This document shows positions 60,150 through 64,000 of a stretch of 64,000 nt of DNA, one piece after another; the stretch's first letter is position 1, and each line of letters starts with the position of its first letter. Made by a program: the position numbers and the translations under genes. The DNA is from Rubritalea marina DSM 17716 (GTDB lineage: Bacteria; Verrucomicrobiota; Verrucomicrobiia; Verrucomicrobiales; Akkermansiaceae): contig NZ_KB899249.1 in assembly GCF_000378105.1 (NCBI RefSeq), positions 163,483 to 227,482 on the forward strand, given 5' to 3'. The notes under the pieces were generated by a model. It had not been told where the DNA came from. It was given only the letters and a program-made list of their open reading frames with translations, and searched no databases.

Positions 60150-61853
60150 ATGACTTTAGATAGCCAAATTCCCACATACGTAGTAGGTCACCTCAACCCT
60201 GATACCGACGCAATCTGCGCCGCCATCGGTCAAGCTGAGTACTTGAGAAAAGCTGAAAATATAGATGCTGTGCCTATCCGTTGTGGCGAGGTTCCTACGC
60301 GTGTTTCTTGGGTTTTAGAGCAAGCTGGGATGGAGGCTCCAAAGTTAGTAACAGATGTTAGGACTACTGCTGAGCTTATCTGCGATAAAGATTTTGTTTC
60401 CGTATCCGAGAGCGACACCTTCTACTCAGTTTACCGCGCAATGCAGACGACAGAGGTGAAGTCGGTGCCTGTCGTGAGTGAGTCCGGAGAAATTCGCGGT
60501 ATTCTAAAGTTCACCGAATTGATGCAATTACTCATGCCAGATGAAATGAGCTCTCGCGACAGTGTGCGATCGATTCAAGCGTCTCAGCGTAATATCTGTG
60601 CAACACTCAGCGGTGATTCTGTAGGTGCTTTATTGAGCGATGAAGAAGAGGATTTGGTGATGTTCGTTGGAGCTTCCAGCAAACAAACAACGAAAGATAG
60701 TATTCTGGAAAGCAAGGAGGCGGGGATCAATCACAAGCAAATCGTGATCTGTGGTGACCGTCAGGATATCCAGCTTGCGGCAGTTCAGACAGGCGTGCGT
60801 TCTTTAATTGTCACTGGGGGGTATAGCGTCAGTGATGAAGTGATTGTAGAAGCAAAAGCCCATGGGGTGGTGGTTATCCTCTCACGCTTCGACACCGCTA
60901 CCACAGTCCAACTAGTGCGTTGCTCTCGCTCTGTTTCCAACGCGCTTGGGGATGAGTTTTTATGTGTCCAAGCTGGTGATGCTGTATCCGATATCAGAAA
61001 GTGCCTTTCTGCTGCGCAGCAGGATCTTTTTCCTGTGGTGAAAAATGGCCGTCACTTAGTGGGAGTATTCAGAAAAGCGGCCTTGGTAGATCCCCCAGCA
61101 ACAACATTGGTTTTGGTGGATCACAATGAATACGCTCAAGCAGTGAAGGGTGTAGAGGAAGCCAATGTTGTGGAAGTGATTGACCACCACAGACTGGGAG
61201 GTGATATCACTTCTCGCGAGCCGATTCGCTTTTTGAATGAACCAGTGGGTTCCTCCTCTACTCTTGTCGCGCGGAAGTTCCGCGACATGAATGTTGAGCT
61301 TTCGGAATCAGTGGCGATGTGCCTCTGCGCTGGTTTGATTTCAGACACCTTGAACCTGACTTCCCCGACAACAACGGAACTCGATCGCTTGATGTTGGCT
61401 TGGCTCTGTGAGATCGCCGGAGTTGATGCCGCGAAGTTTACCCACGACTTCTTTGCCAGTGGCTCGCTCTTGATGAAAGGAAGTGCAAAAGACCTGCTCT
61501 GTACTGACCGAAAAGAATTTAATGAAGGTGGTAAGTTTTTGAGCATCTCTCAGGTTGAGGAGATGGGCTTGCCTCGCTTCGAAGAGCGCATTGAAGAAAT
61601 GCGTGCAGAGCTACAATCATTGATCGATCAGAACGGCTATGACTTTGCGATCGTTGCCGTTACGGATGTGACTCAGCACTTTAGTAAGATTATCGGAGTA
61701 GGGGATGACCGAGTCATGGCTGCACTTCCGTTTGACGCGGACGATCATGGTGTGCTCAATGCACCTGGCGTGGTAAGCCGCAAGAAGCAAATCTTCCCAG
61801 CGGTGAGTTCTGCGATTCAAGACGCAGCAGCTACCGCGCTCGAGACTATATGA
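60150..61853 (+). CDS. ppaC: Family II manganese inorganic pyrophosphatase with CBS and DRTGG domains
   Basis: 567 residues from ATG 60150; a TTG at 60141 would add three. The DHH phosphatase start YVVGHLNPDTDAICAAIGQAEYL is split by an inserted regulatory region: CBS motifs (DTFYSVYRAMQTTEVKSVPVVSESGEIRGILKFTEL, and a second near DAVSDIRKCLSAAQQDLFPVVKNGRHLVGVF) around a DRTGG-like domain (SILESKEAGINHKQIVICGDRQDIQLAAVQTGVRSLIVTGG). The catalytic core resumes at LVLVDHNEYAQAV and EVIDHHRLGGD, with SSSTLVARKF and the C-terminal SRKKQIFPAV. It hydrolyses PPi; CBS-PPases are controlled by adenine nucleotides. It overlaps proB by four bases. Confidence 0.95.
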   Translation: MTLDSQIPTYVVGHLNPDTDAICAAIGQAEYLRKAENIDAVPIRCGEVPTRVSWVLEQAGMEAPKLVTDVRTTAELICDKDFVSVSESDTFYSVYRAMQTTEVKSVPVVSESGEIRGILKFTELMQLLMPDEMSSRDSVRSIQASQRNICATLSGDSVGALLSDEEEDLVMFVGASSKQTTKDSILESKEAGINHKQIVICGDRQDIQLAAVQTGVRSLIVTGGYSVSDEVIVEAKAHGVVVILSRFDTATTVQLVRCSRSVSNALGDEFLCVQAGDAVSDIRKCLSAAQQDLFPVVKNGRHLVGVFRKAALVDPPATTLVLVDHNEYAQAVKGVEEANVVEVIDHHRLGGDITSREPIRFLNEPVGSSSTLVARKFRDMNVELSESVAMCLCAGLISDTLNLTSPTTTELDRLMLAWLCEIAGVDAAKFTHDFFASGSLLMKGSAKDLLCTDRKEFNEGGKFLSISQVEEMGLPRFEERIEEMRAELQSLIDQNGYDFAIVAVTDVTQHFSKIIGVGDDRVMAALPFDADDHGVLNAPGVVSRKKQIFPAVSSAIQDAAATALETI

Positions 61854-62611
61854 AACCTTTAGTTATTAAGATTGGAACTGGTGTTCTCACTCGGGAGAGT
61901 GACAGGACGCTCGATCGTGCCACACTGACCAAATTAGTTACTGCTGTTGCTGACATTATTCAAAGTGGACAACCTTGTATATTGGTCTCCAGTGGGGCGG
62001 TGGGAGCTGGGATTTCTAAATTAGGCTTGAGTGAATATCCCAATGATGTGAAAGGGCGCCAAGCCTGTGCTGCTGTGGGGCAAACAATCCTGATGCACAT
62101 CTACGAGTCATTGTTCAGCCACTTCGGTCTCAGCGTCGCACAACTATTATTGACCTCAGAGGACTTCGATCATCCCGATCGACTCGGTCGAGTGGAAGAC
62201 ACACTTAGCAATCTTTCTCAATTTCCTAATGTGGTGCCTATCATCAATGAGAACGATTCTGTATCAATAGCTGAAATTAGCTTCGGCGATAACGATATGC
62301 TCTCGGTGAGAGTGGCTCGTCTGATGGATGCCGAGACCCTTATTTTACTCTCTAATATTGATGGCCTGTTATTGCCTGATAGTGATGAGGTCATACCGCA
62401 GGTGGAGTGTGTAGATGACGTTTTGAAGTTTATTCGCGATGAAAAGGGTAAGTTCTCCACTGGAGGGATGGAGTCAAAGTTGAAGGCTATTTCAGTGGCT
62501 ACTGAATCAGGGATTCCCACAGTAATCGCACACGGAAAACACCCTGAACGACTCTTGGAAATCGTCCAAGGGACAGGTCTCTGCACCAGATTCTCACTCC
62601 CTCAATCATAG
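61850..62611 (+). CDS. proB: Glutamate 5-kinase, short form without PUA domain
   Basis: 253 residues. An amino acid kinase core is complete: VIKIGTGVLTRESDRTLD, LVSSGAVGAGISKLGL, QACAAVGQTILMHIYESLF, AQLLLTSEDFDHPDR, PIINENDSVSIAEISFGDNDMLSVRVARL, LLSNIDGLL and GKFSTGGMESKLKAISVAT. E. coli ProB has a further 100-residue PUA domain that is absent here, as in several other bacteria, so this is not seen as truncation. It makes glutamyl-5-phosphate for proline. Translation is coupled to the pyrophosphatase (ATGA). A terminator begins inside its last codons. proA is not in the window. Confidence 0.93.
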   Translation: MKPLVIKIGTGVLTRESDRTLDRATLTKLVTAVADIIQSGQPCILVSSGAVGAGISKLGLSEYPNDVKGRQACAAVGQTILMHIYESLFSHFGLSVAQLLLTSEDFDHPDRLGRVEDTLSNLSQFPNVVPIINENDSVSIAEISFGDNDMLSVRVARLMDAETLILLSNIDGLLLPDSDEVIPQVECVDDVLKFIRDEKGKFSTGGMESKLKAISVATESGIPTVIAHGKHPERLLEIVQGTGLCTRFSLPQS

Positions 62612-62627
62612 CGATTGAGCTATTTTT
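62601..62627 (+). terminator. Rho-independent terminator at the end of proB
   Basis: A perfect 7-bp stem CTCAATC/GATTGAG (62601-62607 with 62613-62619), loop ATAGC containing part of the proB stop codon, then CTATTTTT. It also separates proB from the convergent membrane protein gene. Confidence 0.82.
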
Positions 62628-63498
62628 CTTCTTCTGAGAGTCGATCTCTCATCAGTACCGCTGTGAATTCAGCGCTATAGAGTACAAGCTGCATTGCAAA
62701 ATAGATCCAAATAAGCAGGACGACCAAGGTGACAGCACCCCCAAACATACTGCTCATGCTGCTGTTTTTGAGGAATACGAGTAATCCAAATTTGAGGACG
62801 AAAAGTAAGGTCGAGCAGAGCACGCTACCGATGATTGCTTCCCTCAGTTGTGGTGGGTTCTGAGGTAGCCACCTTAGAGCCAAGGTCCCGAGAAAGCAGA
62901 TGGAAATATAGGACGTAGCTCCAGAAAGGTATTGGATTGCCTGAGCTGCATACATTTTTGATCCGCCATCCAGAAAGTTTGTGACGCTCGCTAGCATGCT
63001 TTCAGCCATTACCGACATCGCGATACAACACCCAAGGGCGATGATGGCAAGAAGTGACACGCCTCTGCTAACCAATAATGAGAGTGCTGCTGAACGTTTA
63101 CTTGTCTTCGGTGGAGCTGGACCAAAAATGTTGCTCAGCGACATCCTGAGCTCATGAATCATTTTTGTTGCAGAGATTGCCATGAGGATGAAACCGACGA
63201 TGGGGGAGTACTTATTCTCCACCCACTTCAAATCATGTTCAGTGGCAACTTGTAGAAAATCGACGCTATTGATGCCAGTGACTTCGGTTGCTTGTTCAAT
63301 CAGTTCACTGGTGGCAGTTTCTTCTCCCACGAGTATTGTGGCCACCAAGAGCACAATCACCAGAATTGGGATTAAAGAAAATAATGAATAAAAGGCGAGC
63401 GCCGCCGCTTCGTTTGCGTGACGGCTACTCCACCAACGGAGACCGGCAATGTAAAAGCGATGCCCCCAGAGTTTCATCACAGAGATTGAACCATCCAT
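62620..63498 (-). CDS. YihY/BrkB-family membrane protein
   Basis: 292 residues from ATG 63498; ATG 63477 (MKLWGHRFYIAGLRWW) is an alternative. The family signature is ANEAAALAFYSLFSLIPILVIVLLVATI after the first helix. About six membrane segments follow, with FILMAISATKMIHELRMSLSNIFG, GVSLLAIIALGCCIAMSV, YISICFLGTLALRWLP and AVTLVVLLIWIYFAMQLVLYSAEFTAVL. The family was once annotated as ribonuclease BN and is now an integral membrane protein of unclear role. It ends convergent to proB beside the terminator. Confidence 0.9.
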   Translation of the reverse strand: MDGSISVMKLWGHRFYIAGLRWWSSRHANEAAALAFYSLFSLIPILVIVLLVATILVGEETATSELIEQATEVTGINSVDFLQVATEHDLKWVENKYSPIVGFILMAISATKMIHELRMSLSNIFGPAPPKTSKRSAALSLLVSRGVSLLAIIALGCCIAMSVMAESMLASVTNFLDGGSKMYAAQAIQYLSGATSYISICFLGTLALRWLPQNPPQLREAIIGSVLCSTLLFVLKFGLLVFLKNSSMSSMFGGAVTLVVLLIWIYFAMQLVLYSAEFTAVLMRDRLSEEEK

Positions 63499-64000
63499 AA
63501 CCAGATGCTAACAGAGCATGCTTGTGCTGGAAACGATGAAAAATAGAACGTTCATGTGATCGAATTCCCACTACTTCCAGCGAACTTAGATCCCCGGCTC
63601 CAGTCCGTCACAATTTTGTGGAATGGGGGATTTATTGAAAATGCAGTGGTTTATGGACGGGCTTCAATAAAAAGTGAAAAAAGGTGCCGAAATGACTTGC
63701 GTGACTCTGAGTAATATGTAGATTGCGCCCCGCCTCACCCGCCAAGGGGAGCGCAGGAGAAACTCGCTAAGTTGATCCGGAGCACGGCTCCGCAAGTTAC
63801 CAAGTTTCCCTGAATCGAGATCTTTAACACATCATGGCTTGCTTAGAATGCAGAGTTTGACTCTGGAAGGTTTAAGTAAGTGGAAGAGGAAAGACTGAAT
63901 TGTGCGCTGCGGTTCTAGAGATAGAGACGCAGGCAAGATTGAAGATCTTAAACGGGTTTTCAATCGCACTTGTCAATTTAGTATAAACGCAAAATTTATA
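63499..64000 (+). promoter_or_regulatory. Gene-free region resembling the leader of an rRNA operon
   Basis: No ORF is supported. A -10-like TAATAT (63712-63717) is followed within 8 bases by a GC-rich GCGCCCC start region, as in stable-RNA promoters, though no good -35 was found. Two hairpins follow: GCGCCCC pairing with 63746-63754, and CGGAGC/GCTCCG (63778-63783 with 63787-63792). TCTTTAACA at 63821-63829 matches the core of the boxA antiterminator (TGCTCTTTAACA). A GATTGAA/TTCAATC stem lies at 63937-63943 with 63959-63965. The order hairpin, boxA, AT-rich end is what precedes 16S rRNA, whose start would lie just past 64000. That is inference. Confidence 0.45.
63821..63829 (+). promoter_or_regulatory. 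boxA-like antitermination element
   Basis: TCTTTAACA equals nine bases of the rrn boxA consensus, 29 bases after a boxB-like hairpin (63778-63792). Confidence 0.4.

Noticed and set aside
63855..63876. AGAGTTTGACTCTGG looks like the first bases of a 16S rRNA (AGAGTTTGATYCTGG)
   Set aside because: The following bases do not continue into the conserved 16S start (no GCTCAG...AACGAACGCTGG), so it is taken as a chance inverted repeat in the leader.
63855..63876. Possible tRNA or tmRNA T-arm
   Set aside because: The loop would be five bases with no TTCRA pattern and no matching acceptor stem was found.

Overview
The window reads as a chromosomal segment of a Gram-negative bacterium of the Planctomycetota-Verrucomicrobiota-Chlamydiota superphylum, most likely a marine verrucomicrobium. 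The signs are a secreted protein with a PEP-CTERM tail (VPEPS, hydrophobic stretch, RRRR), a neighbouring DUF1501 / planctomycete-type cytochrome (PSCyt1-DUF1549-DUF1553) pair, a PVC-type sugar dehydrogenase with a C-terminal cytochrome c motif, and a menaquinone pathway (menH-A-C-E). The species assignment is inference. No transposase, prophage, CRISPR array or tRNA was recognised.

Layout. 1-400: start of an RND efflux adaptor (minus strand, cut by the window edge). 782-3456: three tandem paralogous helical-repeat proteins of unknown function. 3472-14484: housekeeping genes (class IV aminotransferase, HU, a YwlE-like phosphatase, valS, three unknown envelope proteins, alr, mutL). 14513-25395: a discoidin-domain sensor kinase and LuxR-type regulator divergent from a PEP-CTERM protein, a sulfatase, a PVC dehydrogenase and a phosphoesterase-ThuA fusion, with two near-identical 20-bp dyads in the divergent promoter region. 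25447-28099: Sua5-type tRNA threonylcarbamoylation enzyme and murJ.

28242-35123 is the most striking region. A minus-strand operon encodes an NtrC-type sigma-54 activator, a stand-alone H-NOX haem sensor and a hybrid histidine kinase. On the plus strand around it lie three sequences with the GG-N10-GC architecture of sigma-54 promoters. One precedes a small ORF or RNA, and two precede duplicated soluble GT2-type glycosyltransferases, each ending in the same perfect 15-bp hairpin. My reading is a nitric-oxide-responsive phosphorelay that switches on the flanking sigma-54 genes. The two glycosyltransferase copies have diverged reciprocally in their catalytic motifs.

35188-41764: a PSD1/DUF1549-DUF1501 pair, a divergent AraC-type regulator and a beta-propeller gene. 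The two promoter regions share a 29-bp element with TTCAC boxes 21 bp apart, so they probably form one small regulon. 41824-48828: five translationally coupled minus-strand genes for envelope proteins. 49023-55043: an AsmA-like protein, three small membrane or stress-type proteins and an ABC-F ATPase. 55140-62611: menH-menA-menC-menE, rsgA, a CBS-regulated family II pyrophosphatase and proB. 62620-63498: a YihY/BrkB membrane protein. The last 500 bases have no gene and look like the leader of an rRNA operon that would begin just past the window edge.
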